64,000 nucleotides of DNA from Bacteroidales bacterium UBA4772. Its GTDB lineage: Bacteria > Bacteroidota > Bacteroidia > Bacteroidales > VadinHA17. The position numbers were made by a program, and so were the translations under genes. The stretch is taken from assembly GCA_002403305.1 (NCBI GenBank), contig DHHM01000013.1:163963-227962 (forward strand), given 5' to 3'. The notes below the pieces were generated by a model. It did no database searches. It had not been told where the DNA came from and worked only from the letters and a program-made list of their open reading frames with translations. This document shows, in pieces, positions 42,625 through 52,200 of the stretch. The stretch's first letter is position 1; every line of letters begins with the position of its first letter.

Positions 42625-42685
42625 CACACATGATTGATCCAAATCACAAACTCTTATGATAATATTTCATTATCAATCATGTGTG
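42625..42685. repeat. 14-bp perfect inverted repeat upstream of aroQ
   Basis: CACACATGATTGAT (42625-42638) and ATCAATCATGTGTG (42672-42685), separated by 33 bases. A -7-like box TATTTTTG (42575-42582) lies upstream, so the repeat would fall in the aroQ leader, 56 bases before the start codon. There is no T-run, so it is not a terminator; an operator, a leader hairpin or a small element end are all possible. Confidence 0.6.
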
Positions 42686-42741
42686 GTTCTCCCGCTTAGG
42701 CGGGACAGGCTATCCGACCTTTTGGAATAAATTGTTTACGG

Positions 42742-43167
42742 ATGAAAATTGAGATAATCAACGGACCTAATCTTAACCTCCTTGGGTCAAGGGAACCGGA
42801 GATCTACGGTGACACCAGCTTTGAAAAATGGATCAGCACCATGGAAGCTGCCTACCCTGGTGTCTCTTTCACCTATTCCCAGTCCAACATAGAGGGCGAA
42901 CTGGTAACCATGGTACAAAGAGCAGGAGAGCGGTCTGACGGAGTGATCATCAACCCGGGAGGATATACCCACACCTCCGTGGCAATGGCAGATGCGATCT
43001 CTGCCATCAGCAAACCGGTGGTGGAGGTTCATATCTCCAACCTTCTCTCCAGGGAGGAGTTTCGTCATACCAGCCTCACAGGCCGATACTGCACCGGCAC
43101 CATCATGGGACTGGGGCTCGACGGATACAGGCTTGCCGTAGAGGCACTGATTGCAAAAATCAAATAA
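42742..43167 (+). CDS. aroQ: 3-dehydroquinate dehydratase, type II
   Basis: A 141-residue type II dehydroquinase: INGPNLNLLGSREPEIYG at the N-terminus (with the catalytic Tyr), SNIEGELV, IINPGGYTHTSVAM (with the active-site His region), and VEVHISNLLSREEFR. Typical length (about 145). Catalyses the third step of the shikimate pathway, trans-dehydration of 3-dehydroquinate. The aroB and aroC genes are about 10 kb downstream, so the pathway genes are scattered within the window. Confidence 0.96.
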   Translation: MKIEIINGPNLNLLGSREPEIYGDTSFEKWISTMEAAYPGVSFTYSQSNIEGELVTMVQRAGERSDGVIINPGGYTHTSVAMADAISAISKPVVEVHISNLLSREEFRHTSLTGRYCTGTIMGLGLDGYRLAVEALIAKIK

Positions 43168-43217
43168 ACCTGCATGAGCACCAGCTCACATCAGGATTAG
43201 ACTTTAATATTTAATAC

Positions 43218-43335
43218 AAGTTCCATTCGGACAATGAAATAGATTTTTCTATACGAATGGAACTTACATGAGCAGTAACGCACAATAGGAAATGATTATT
43301 TCTCTTCATGTAAGTTCCATTAGACCAATGAAATA
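43218..43335 (+). repeat. alternating inverted/direct repeat element in the pyk leader
   Basis: Arm A (43218-43229, AAGTTCCATTCG) pairs perfectly with B (43254-43265). B extended (43256-43271) pairs perfectly over 16 bases with C (43306-43321). A and C are direct copies: 43218-43241 and 43312-43335 agree at 21 of 24 positions. Hairpins A:B and B:C cannot form together. The element ends 16 bases before the pyruvate kinase start. It could be an attenuator-like switch or a short repeated element; related copies lie at 44899-44931 and 62784-62804. Confidence 0.65.
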
Positions 43336-43351
43336 ACAATCAAATAATCTA

Positions 43352-44824
43352 ATGAAAGTGAGCGGCATGGGAGAAGAAATTATAACCAAGAGAACCAAGA
43401 TAGTAGCGACTATCTCTGACAAAAACTGTGAACCCGGCTTCCTGCGCAGCCTCTACGAGGCAGGTATGGATGTGGTCAGGATCAATTCGGCACATCTCGA
43501 CCCGGAGGGAGTGAAAAGGATCGTATCAAATGTACGAAGCGTCTCTGACAAGATTGCTGTACTGATAGACACGAAAGGCCCTGAGATAAGGACCACAACC
43601 TGCGACGAGCCACTAATATTCACCATGGGCCAGAGGGTGATCGTGGCCGGTAATGCCGAAGAGAAGACAACTGCGGAGATCATCAATCTCAACTACGGCG
43701 ATATCGCAGAACATGTACCTGAAGGTGCACATATACTCATCGATGACGGTGAGATAGAGATCCGCATCACAGGCAGGGATGGTGATACCCTTACCGGAAT
43801 AATGGAGAACGACGGCATTCTGGGCTCAAGGAAAACTGTCAACATCCCCCGGGTAAGGATCAATCTCCCCTCGGTCAGTGACCGCGACCGTATTTTCATT
43901 GACCTGGCAGTGAAGCTTGATATAGAGTTCATTGCACACTCCTTTGTGAGAAACAGTGAAGATGTGCTGGCAGTTCAGAAACTTCTCGACGCCCGCTCCA
44001 GCAAGATCAAAATCATTGCAAAGATTGAAAACCAGCAGGGTGTAGACAATCTCGAGGAGATAATGGAACACACCTACGGCATCATGGTGGCAAGGGGCGA
44101 CCTGGCTGTGGAGGTGCCATTTGAAAGAATACCCGGCATTCAGCGAATGATAATCGGTAAATGCATCGACAAGAGGCAACCGGTGATTGTTGCCACACAG
44201 ATGCTTCATTCAATGATAGAAAGTCCCCGGCCCACCCGCGCTGAGGTTAGCGACGTGGCCAACGCCGTTTACAGTCAGACTGATGCCCTGATGCTCAGCG
44301 GTGAGACTGCCGCTGGCCGTTACCCGCTTGAGGCTGTCAGGACTATGGCGCGGATAGCCTGCGAGATAGAGGGAGAGAAGGACAGGTATATTGAGATGCC
44401 GGCCGGGACATTCAGCGGCGCAGTTTCAGCATACCTGGCAAAGGTCGCCGTCAAAACATCCGTCAGGATAAAGGCCAAAGCCATACTGTCAGATACCGCC
44501 ATGGGGACAACTATCAGGAACATGGCTGCATTCCGTGGTTTTAACCCCATCATTGCCCAGTGCTATGCTCATCGCACCATGAAGGAACTGGCACTGTCAT
44601 ACGGCGTGGTGCCCGTTTTTGCGGAGAAGAAAATGTCTGTTGATGAGTTTATCCTTGGCTCACTGAAAGATCTGCTGGTTAAGTATGACCTTGATGATGA
44701 TGACATTGTGGTTGTGGTGGCAGGCAACTTCTCAGGTGGCTCCGGTTTCTCATTCATTGAGGTGGGCTCGGTTGAATATCTTAAAGAGAGGGTCAGGCTC
44801 GGAGAACAAGACCAGATGGCTTGA
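43352..44824 (+). CDS. pyk: pyruvate kinase
   Basis: A 490-residue pyruvate kinase with TKIVATISDK and VVRINSAH at the N-terminus, the catalytic lysine in IAKIENQQGVDN, MVARGDLAVEVP, and the signature PTRAEVSDVANAVYSQTDALMLSGETAAG. Converts PEP and ADP to pyruvate and ATP. It is short, lacking the extra C-terminal PEP-utiliser domain of some bacterial forms. A second possible start lies five codons in; the upstream one is kept because it is closest to the leader element. Confidence 0.96.
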   Translation: MKVSGMGEEIITKRTKIVATISDKNCEPGFLRSLYEAGMDVVRINSAHLDPEGVKRIVSNVRSVSDKIAVLIDTKGPEIRTTTCDEPLIFTMGQRVIVAGNAEEKTTAEIINLNYGDIAEHVPEGAHILIDDGEIEIRITGRDGDTLTGIMENDGILGSRKTVNIPRVRINLPSVSDRDRIFIDLAVKLDIEFIAHSFVRNSEDVLAVQKLLDARSSKIKIIAKIENQQGVDNLEEIMEHTYGIMVARGDLAVEVPFERIPGIQRMIIGKCIDKRQPVIVATQMLHSMIESPRPTRAEVSDVANAVYSQTDALMLSGETAAGRYPLEAVRTMARIACEIEGEKDRYIEMPAGTFSGAVSAYLAKVAVKTSVRIKAKAILSDTAMGTTIRNMAAFRGFNPIIAQCYAHRTMKELALSYGVVPVFAEKKMSVDEFILGSLKDLLVKYDLDDDDIVVVVAGNFSGGSGFSFIEVGSVEYLKERVRLGEQDQMA

Positions 44825-44898
44825 TTTTTGTTGCCAGGGAGGAGATGACAGAACGGAACCTGAATGAGCGGAAGCCTGTAAGAGAATTCGAAACTGTT

Positions 44899-44931
44899 TT
44901 ATTTGCAGGTTCATCTCGACCAATGAAATAA
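44899..44931. repeat. diverged copy of the pyk-leader element
   Basis: GACCAATGAAATAA (44918-44931) is identical to 43323-43336 of the pyk leader, and the preceding TTTGCAGGTTCATCT is partly similar. It ends 9 bases before the next gene, the same kind of position as in the pyk leader. Confidence 0.5.
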
Positions 44932-44940
44932 GGATGGTTT

Positions 44941-45408
44941 ATGCCAATGAAACTTTTGTCACTGATAATACCGCTTCTCCTGCATCCTGTCCATGTATCA
45001 CTCACGGGTATTGAATATGACAGCAACAGCAGGATCTATTACCTGTCGGTCAAAGTCTGCAGTGACGACCTCGTGGCTGACATGAATCTTGGCCTCTCAA
45101 CAGGGGAGAGGATACAGGGAGAGACAGATCTGAGATATTTTCAATATCTTTCCGACAGAATTATGATAATCGAGGATGGCAGGACCCTTGACATGAAACT
45201 GCAGCATTCTGAGAGTGACGGGCTGGAACACAGGTTCAAACTTGAAGCTTATGGCGGGAAGAGTGTTACGGAAGTTAGAGTGGTTAACCGGATTATGACG
45301 CGGCTCTATGATGACCAGGCCAACATGCTGATCTTCAGCTTCGGCAAGATGGAAGAGGGATACAGATTTACAGCCGCAGATACAACAAGGGATTATATAG
45401 TCAGATGA
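44941..45408 (+). CDS. small exported protein (DUF6702-like)
   Basis: A 155-residue protein with a short N-terminal hydrophobic stretch and LLHPVHVSLTGIEYD, a start typical of the DUF6702 family found in Bacteroidota, followed by a beta-rich domain (YYLSVKVCSDDLVADM). Predicted to cross the inner membrane. It overlaps the next gene by 4 bases, so it forms an operon with a T9SS-secreted protein and a TPR protein. Either ATG 44941 or ATG 44947 could be the start. Function unknown. Confidence 0.65.
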   Translation: MPMKLLSLIIPLLLHPVHVSLTGIEYDSNSRIYYLSVKVCSDDLVADMNLGLSTGERIQGETDLRYFQYLSDRIMIIEDGRTLDMKLQHSESDGLEHRFKLEAYGGKSVTEVRVVNRIMTRLYDDQANMLIFSFGKMEEGYRFTAADTTRDYIVR

Positions 45409-48032
45409 GAATCAGAAAATTTATAAAGAGAGCAGGGCCGGCATTTCTGTTGATGTTCCTGCTTGCCTTTCCGGCGCATGCAACGCACAACCGGGCGGGA
45501 GAGATAACCTACAAGCAGATATCGGACCTTACCTTTGAGGTTACGGTAACCACATTCACCTATACGCTTAGCAAGGCTGACAGGCCCAACCTCGATATTG
45601 AGTGGGGTGATAACTCAATCACAAACGTGGCAAGGATCTCTGAGACCTTTCTTCCGAACAATTACAAGAAGAACGTATACGTTTCACAGCACACATATCC
45701 CGGGCCGGGGGTCTACAAGATCGTGGTACAGGATCCCAACAGGAACTACGGAGTGGAGAATATACCCAATTCCGTCAACGTGGTATTCTCTATCTATACG
45801 ATACTCATCGTCAATAACTCCATCGGACGCAACAGCACGCCCGAACTGCTCAACCCACCATATGACAAGGCTGCCCTGGGTCATATATTCATCCATAACC
45901 CCGCAGCCTTTGACCCTGACGGAGACAGCCTCTCATACAAGCTGACGGTGTGTACCAGGGAAGACGGCAAGCCTATCCTGAACTACGTAAATCCTCCTTA
46001 TTCAAATGCCTTTTATGTAGACTCCATCTCGGGTGACCTTGTCTGGGATGCTCCTACCGCACTGGGTATCTACAATGTCGCCATGGAGATACAGGAGTGG
46101 AGGGGAGGCGTCAAGATAGGAGTTGTCGTCAGGGATATGCAGATAGAGGTTTATGATACCGATAACAACCCGCCGGAAACCTCACCTCTTCCTGACCTCT
46201 GCGTGGAAGTCGGTGAGACAGTGTCACTCGAAATCACCGCTTCGGATATCGACGGTGACTCACTCGCGCTGCTGGCTACTTCAGGGATTCTTACCCCTAC
46301 AACCTGTCCGGCCAGCTTCACCACAATTAGTTCTGTACCGGGACTGACCAGGGCGCGGCTCGAATGGGTGCCCTGTCACAGCAGCGTAAGACATCAGCCC
46401 TATGACATCATTGTCAAGGCTGAAGATTACAATGCAGATCTTCAGCTGGTGGACATTGACAATATGAACATCAAGGTGCTGGGTCCCTCGCCCGTACTCA
46501 CGGAGGCGGTGCCGCAGGGCAAGTTCGTCAGGCTCGCCTGGGAGAGTTACGGCACCGATGAGATAGCCGGTTTCAGCATATACAGGCATGAGGGAGCATC
46601 CACACTGACGGTTGACAGCTGTTATGACGGTATCCCGCCCAATGCTGAGTTTATAAAGGTAGGTTATGCCCCGGGTTATGATGCGGTTTCTTTTACTGAC
46701 ACGGACAACGGTGACGGGCTCGAGACAGGCATGGAGTATGCCTACAGAATCGTTGCCGTCTATCCCAACGGAACCGAGAGCAAACCGTCAAATGAGCAGA
46801 TAACGGCCCTGATCACCGGAGTACCTCTCATCACCAATGTCTCAATCCGCACTACGGACCCGGTTAACGGATCACTCACCCTGGCCTGGCAGAAGCCGCG
46901 GCAGCTCGATACAATACCAGCCGCCGGACCTTATGAATACCTTATCTACAGGGCCCGGGGCATCGCAGGAAGCGATTACCAGCTGATACAGACGCTGCCC
47001 ACCGCCGATCTCAATGACACAGTTTTCATTGACACTCTCCTCAATACCCTCGACTATGGGTGGATTTACAAAATTGAGCTTTACAACAACACTGCCGGAA
47101 ACAGGTTTCTCATCGGCGATCCGGGAATAGCATCGTCACTCTTCCTTGAGGCCCTTCCCGGAGACAGGAAGGTCAGGTTCGTCATTAACCGCAATGTGCC
47201 ATGGATAAACACCTCGTACGATTTCTACAGGTTCAACGGCACAGGATGGGACCCCGTGGGATCAACCAACCAGCTTACATTTACCGACGATAACCTGGAG
47301 AACGGAACGGAATATTGCTACTATGCAGTCTCTGCCGGAGAGTACCAGGGAGCCGGAACACCCAAGAACCTTATCAACTTCTCACAGCAGACCTGTGCCG
47401 TTCCGGTAGACAATGAGCCTCCCTGTCCGCCGGACCTGACCGTCTACTCTGAGTGCGACAGCCTTTATAACATGGTACGCTGGACCGTTGATGACCCCGT
47501 ATGTTACGAGGATATCGCAGGCTATAACCTCTTCTACAAGGCTACAACGGAGGAGAACCTCAGCCTGCTGATTACCTTCAACGACAGGGATGTCTTCAAA
47601 TATGTTCATTCACTGCCCGACTATGTTGCCGGTTGCTATGCAATATCTGCATTTGATGACAACGGCAATGAGAGTGAACGCTCAATGATGATATGCGTTG
47701 ACTCATGCAATTTCTATGAGATACCGAATGTATTCACCCCCAACGGTGACGATTTCAACGACTGGCTGGTGGCCAAAACCTCAGCCCTGGTTGAGAAGGT
47801 CGAGTTCCGCCTCTTCAACAGGGCCGGTGTGCTGGTATTCAGCACCACGGAGCCGAAGCTCAACTGGGATGGCACCTACAAGGGTAAGGTGGTGCCCACA
47901 GGAGTCTATTACTACGATTGTGAAGTTTTTGAACGCAGGATAACAGGCCTGGAACAGTTCCACCTCAACGGCTTTGTTCATGTGCTCACGGAGAAGGGCG
48001 CGGGACCGGGGGTGGTGGAAGGAAAAAAATAA
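45405..48032 (+). CDS. large secreted protein with type B T9SS sorting domain
   Basis: An 875-residue protein. Signal peptide about 1-27 (AHA-THN); an N-terminal beta domain typical of gliding-motility-associated proteins (RAGEITYKQISDLTFEV); Ig/cadherin-like segments; fibronectin type III-like modules around 365-780; and a C-terminal type B (CHU_C) sorting domain about 790-870 (NVFTPNGDDFNDWL, FRLFNRAGVLVF, YKGKVVPTGVYYY). T9SS should export it to the surface or medium. Probably an adhesin or surface scaffold; no catalytic domain is seen. Confidence 0.85.
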   Translation: MRIRKFIKRAGPAFLLMFLLAFPAHATHNRAGEITYKQISDLTFEVTVTTFTYTLSKADRPNLDIEWGDNSITNVARISETFLPNNYKKNVYVSQHTYPGPGVYKIVVQDPNRNYGVENIPNSVNVVFSIYTILIVNNSIGRNSTPELLNPPYDKAALGHIFIHNPAAFDPDGDSLSYKLTVCTREDGKPILNYVNPPYSNAFYVDSISGDLVWDAPTALGIYNVAMEIQEWRGGVKIGVVVRDMQIEVYDTDNNPPETSPLPDLCVEVGETVSLEITASDIDGDSLALLATSGILTPTTCPASFTTISSVPGLTRARLEWVPCHSSVRHQPYDIIVKAEDYNADLQLVDIDNMNIKVLGPSPVLTEAVPQGKFVRLAWESYGTDEIAGFSIYRHEGASTLTVDSCYDGIPPNAEFIKVGYAPGYDAVSFTDTDNGDGLETGMEYAYRIVAVYPNGTESKPSNEQITALITGVPLITNVSIRTTDPVNGSLTLAWQKPRQLDTIPAAGPYEYLIYRARGIAGSDYQLIQTLPTADLNDTVFIDTLLNTLDYGWIYKIELYNNTAGNRFLIGDPGIASSLFLEALPGDRKVRFVINRNVPWINTSYDFYRFNGTGWDPVGSTNQLTFTDDNLENGTEYCYYAVSAGEYQGAGTPKNLINFSQQTCAVPVDNEPPCPPDLTVYSECDSLYNMVRWTVDDPVCYEDIAGYNLFYKATTEENLSLLITFNDRDVFKYVHSLPDYVAGCYAISAFDDNGNESERSMMICVDSCNFYEIPNVFTPNGDDFNDWLVAKTSALVEKVEFRLFNRAGVLVFSTTEPKLNWDGTYKGKVVPTGVYYYDCEVFERRITGLEQFHLNGFVHVLTEKGAGPGVVEGKK

Positions 48033-48038
48033 AGGGAG

Positions 48039-49244
48039 ATGAAAAAGAGCCTTCTGTATATTCTGGTTACCGCCTTTATCATGTTGCCCGCTGCGGGACA
48101 GGAGAACCGTGATGATATCCTCAGGGCTGTCTCGCTCGCCGAAAGGGGAGCGGGCGATGAGGCGGCCGGCATCCTGAGCAGGATGGAGGGTATAAAATCA
48201 AACTATATCCTGCTGTTGGTCAGGGGAGATATCTATCTCCGTGCCGGCATGGCAGGAGAGGCACGGAACGATTTCATGGCAGCTGAAAACCTGCAGCAGG
48301 GAGCTGGTCTCTACGGCCTGGCCAGGTGTGCAGCAGCCGGAGGTGATGCCAGGGCTGCAGTGGCTTACCTTGAGGCTCACCTGAGGTCGCCGCAGAGAAG
48401 GGGAGAGCCCGAGATATTGCTCGATAGCGCTTTTGCAAACATCTCATCATCAGCTGAATGGAAGAGCCTGTGGAAGAGAGAGTGGTACAAGGTTTATGAG
48501 AGAAAAAGCTGGGAGATAGAACACTATCTCAGGTCCGGCCATACTGATATGGCTGCAGAGACATGGGAGGAGCTGGTATCACTCTATCCGGAGATGGCTG
48601 TGACAGACTATCTCAAAGCCCGGGTGATGATGGCCGGAGGAAAATACGAGCAAGCTGCCGCCATCATCGCCGGCCTTGTTGCAGGAGATGACACACCACC
48701 GGAATGGCGTTACACTCTCGCACAGGCTTACGAGGGGTCGGGCAACTGGTATGCCGCTGCTGCGACCTACGGAAAGCTGATGGAGGAAGGCCATCCTGAC
48801 CCCCGGCTGCTGTTTCTCAGATCACGCATGCTCCTTAAATCAGGCGACAGGCAGGCGGCCAAGCGTGACCTGGAACGATACCTCTCAATTGACCCTGATA
48901 ATACCGGGGCACTGGGCCTCATAGGCAAAACCTATGCAGAGGAGGGTGCAATCTACGAAGCGCTGCCGTACCTTAACGCAAATGTGGACAAACACCCTGG
49001 AGAGGCCACTGCATTCAATCTGAGGGGGGATGCATGGCTGGCAGCACGCTCATGGGAGAGAGCAGCAGAAGATTATGCCATGGGACTCGATCTGGACCCT
49101 GACAATGGTACAGCTAACCTGAATATGGGTATTGCTCTCATCAAGAGCGGCAAGATTGATCTTGCCTGCCATTATTTGCGCAAAGCCAGGGCCCTGGGTG
49201 AGAAAAGTGCAACCCAGTATCTTTCAAAATACTGCATCAGATAG
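48039..49244 (+). CDS. exported TPR-repeat protein
   Basis: A 401-residue protein with a signal peptide (about 1-20) and helical tetratricopeptide repeats along its length (AVAYLEAHLRSP, RYTLAQAYEGSGNWYAAAATY, FNLRGDAWLAARSWERAAED). TPR proteins scaffold other proteins. It lies 6 bases after the type B T9SS protein gene, so it may help that protein's passage or anchoring in the periplasm. Partner inferred from context only. Confidence 0.8.
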   Translation: MKKSLLYILVTAFIMLPAAGQENRDDILRAVSLAERGAGDEAAGILSRMEGIKSNYILLLVRGDIYLRAGMAGEARNDFMAAENLQQGAGLYGLARCAAAGGDARAAVAYLEAHLRSPQRRGEPEILLDSAFANISSSAEWKSLWKREWYKVYERKSWEIEHYLRSGHTDMAAETWEELVSLYPEMAVTDYLKARVMMAGGKYEQAAAIIAGLVAGDDTPPEWRYTLAQAYEGSGNWYAAAATYGKLMEEGHPDPRLLFLRSRMLLKSGDRQAAKRDLERYLSIDPDNTGALGLIGKTYAEEGAIYEALPYLNANVDKHPGEATAFNLRGDAWLAARSWERAAEDYAMGLDLDPDNGTANLNMGIALIKSGKIDLACHYLRKARALGEKSATQYLSKYCIR

Positions 49245-49272
49245 CCGGGTGGAATACCGGCACCGGCGACTG

Positions 49273-52200
49273 TTACCTGATGTTTCTCAGTATCCTGTCG
49301 TAAAGGTCTTTGGGCTTAAAGGGCTTGAGCACGTAATCGTTGATGACAAGATCTTCAATCTTGTCGTTGGCTTCCGACATGACTGCCGCCGTGAGGGCCA
49401 CGATAGGCATACTGCTCAGCTTCTCATCAGGTGAGTTGCGAATAATGCGGGTTGCCTCAATGCCATCCATGACAGGCATATGGAGGTCCATAAGAATAAG
49501 GTCAAACTCCTGTTTCTTCAACTCTTCAAGTGCCAGGCTGCCGTTCTCGACATGCGTCACTATCACCCCCCAGCTCTCAAGGAACTTATTGGCAACAAAA
49601 AAGTTGATCTTGTTGTCTTCAGCTACCAGTATCCTTTTGCCGGCAAGTCCCTTCATGGTGTCTGCAGAGCCCTGATCAGCCACTTTTGCGGCAGTCTCCG
49701 GAAGGATATACTCAATCGCGAAAGTGAAAACAGATCCTTTCCCGCTCTCGCTGGCAACCGAGATGTTGCCTCCCTGGAGATCCACAAGCTTCCTGCATAT
49801 TGCCAGTCCCAGTCCTGTGCCGCCATATTTGCGGGTGGTGTCCTCAGAAGCCTGAGCGTAGCTCTCGAAGATCACGCTAAGTTTGTCAGGGGCAATACCT
49901 ATGCCGGTATCGATGACCGAAAACTCAATAAGGGCTTTTCCTTCCTGCCTATCCTTAACGGATGCCTTAAGTGTGACGCCGCCTTCGGAGGTGAATTTCA
50001 TGGCGTTGGAGAGGAGGTTGGATATTATCTGGTTCAGTCTTACCGGGTCGCCAATGAGTGTTGCAGGCAGATCGGCGGCCTTGTCGAGGGTGAAGGTGAT
50101 GCCCTTCTCCCTGGCCCGGTGACTGTATGATCTTTTGATATCTTCCAGCATGGTGACAAGGTCAAACTCAGTCTTTTCAAAGACGATCTTGCCTGCCTCC
50201 ATCTTGTTGTAGTCGAGAATGTCATTGACCAGTGTGAGTAGATGGTTCGCAGAGAAGCGCAGCGTGTTTATAAATTCCATCTGGTCTTCCCTGGGCTCGC
50301 TCTGGAATAGCAGGTTGCTGATACCTATCACCTCGTTGAGCGGTGTTCTTATCTCATGGCTCATCGTTGACATAAACTGCTGCTTGGAGAAGGCAGCCTC
50401 CTCGGCTCTCTTCCTGGCAGTGATGAGATTGTCAAGCATCTTGCGGCGCTGCAGGGTGAGTACTATCTGGTTGGCAATGAACTCGAACACCTGAAGGTCA
50501 TCCCTGTTGAAAGCGTCAATACTCTTGTAATCCTGCAGGCAAATGGCCCCGATTACCTGCTCGTCCATCCTCAGCGGTACGCCCATCCATATCTTGCAAG
50601 GCGAACCCACCAGGCTGATAGACCCGGTCTTTTCTATCTTGAGGATGTCATTTTCATCAAGCAGCACCGACTTGTTGCTTTTTATCACCCATCCCGTCAG
50701 GGTGTTCTTGGCAGCCGTCTCCTGGAAATGGTCGCGTTCATCAGCAAAGAAAGGGAAGGTGAGAGTATCTTTCTCCCGGTTGTAAAGAGCAATGAAGAAG
50801 TTGTTTACATTCCACAGCTTGCCTATCTCGTGCACTATAGTGGGGTAGATGTCGAAGATGTCGGAATCCTGCAGCGCCACAGTGGAGATATTGTACTGTA
50901 TCTCCTGCATCAGCCTGCTCTTCACCTCACTGGTAATGTCACGGTAGATGCCGAGAAAGGCGATGGTCTTGTCGTCTGATATTACCGATGAAGCTATAAG
51001 TGAGACATTTATCCTGTTGCCTGCCTTATCTCTCCTGACGGTTTCTATGGCCCCTGTGCCATTTGCAAGCGCTACCTCGTCTATCTTTATGGCCTCCTCT
51101 CTGAGCTCCTCAGGCACAACCAGATCATCTATCATCCTGTTCTCAACCTCTCCGGCCTCATAGCCGAAGATCCTGGTAAATCCCTTGTTGATCCGCAGTA
51201 TGAGCCCGTCGAAATCAGTGAGTACGATGGCTTCCGGGGCGGCATCAATAAGATGCTCCAGCAGTGCCTTCTCGTTAGAGAGCTTCTTCTCATAATCCTT
51301 ATGCTTGCTCACGTCCGTCAGCACACACCTGTAGCCGTTTACCCTGTTCCTGATGATAATGGGTCCGGCATGAAACATGACAGACACCTTCCGTTTGTGC
51401 TTGTTGATGAGTACGTATTCATCAAAGGTGATCTGAGCCATCCTGGTTAGTCCGGAGAGCTCTTTCATAAGTCTGTCAAGATCCTCGGGCATGAAGAGCT
51501 CTGGCAGGGATACGCCACGGGCGAGGTCATTGTTGTCAAAACCCAGGGTGATCATTCCCTGCGTATTCATGAAGGTGACGTGCCCCGCAGTGTCTATCTC
51601 CATGATCATCTCCGGAAGGAGCTCGGCAAAGGTCTCGAAAACAATGCCCTGCTTCAGGATCTCGTTCTCCCTCTCCTTCTGCAGCCTGCCTGCCTCCCAG
51701 GTGACAACAATGTCTCCTGATGAAAGGAGCAGCCCTATGTAATATCCGGCGTCATCACTTCCGTCAGGGGCGAGGGGTATCTTCAGAGAGCCTTCCCTTG
51801 ACCCTATGTTGTCAATCAGTGTCATGAAAGACTCTTTGCCCGCAAAGGGAGTCTCACCTATCTCCTTGCCGATGAGTTCTTTGCTGTCAAGCTCTTCCAC
51901 CTCCTCAGCCTTGCTGTTAAAGTCGATAATATATAACCCGTTGTCTTCGCCGCGTCTCAGGATCACGGCGTAACTGTTCATCGAATCAAAAATTTCCTTC
52001 TGTATCTTTTCTGACTCAGCCCTGGCATACCCGTCGTTGAGAGCGCTGATGTCATTGTAATAGGTGATCAGGAAAATCTCCTCACCCATGAAGAAGGTGC
52101 GGGCACTGAAGAGGAAGGAGCGTTCTTCACCCGATCTCATCCGCAGCCTGATCTCCATGTCACTCACCCTCTTCATCCTCGACAGCAGCCTCATGTTCCT

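Noticed and set aside
42514..42741. Prophage or integrative element suspected from the xerD-like recombinase
   Set aside because: The enzyme matches housekeeping XerC/D in length and motifs, and no other mobile genes or composition change are seen around it.
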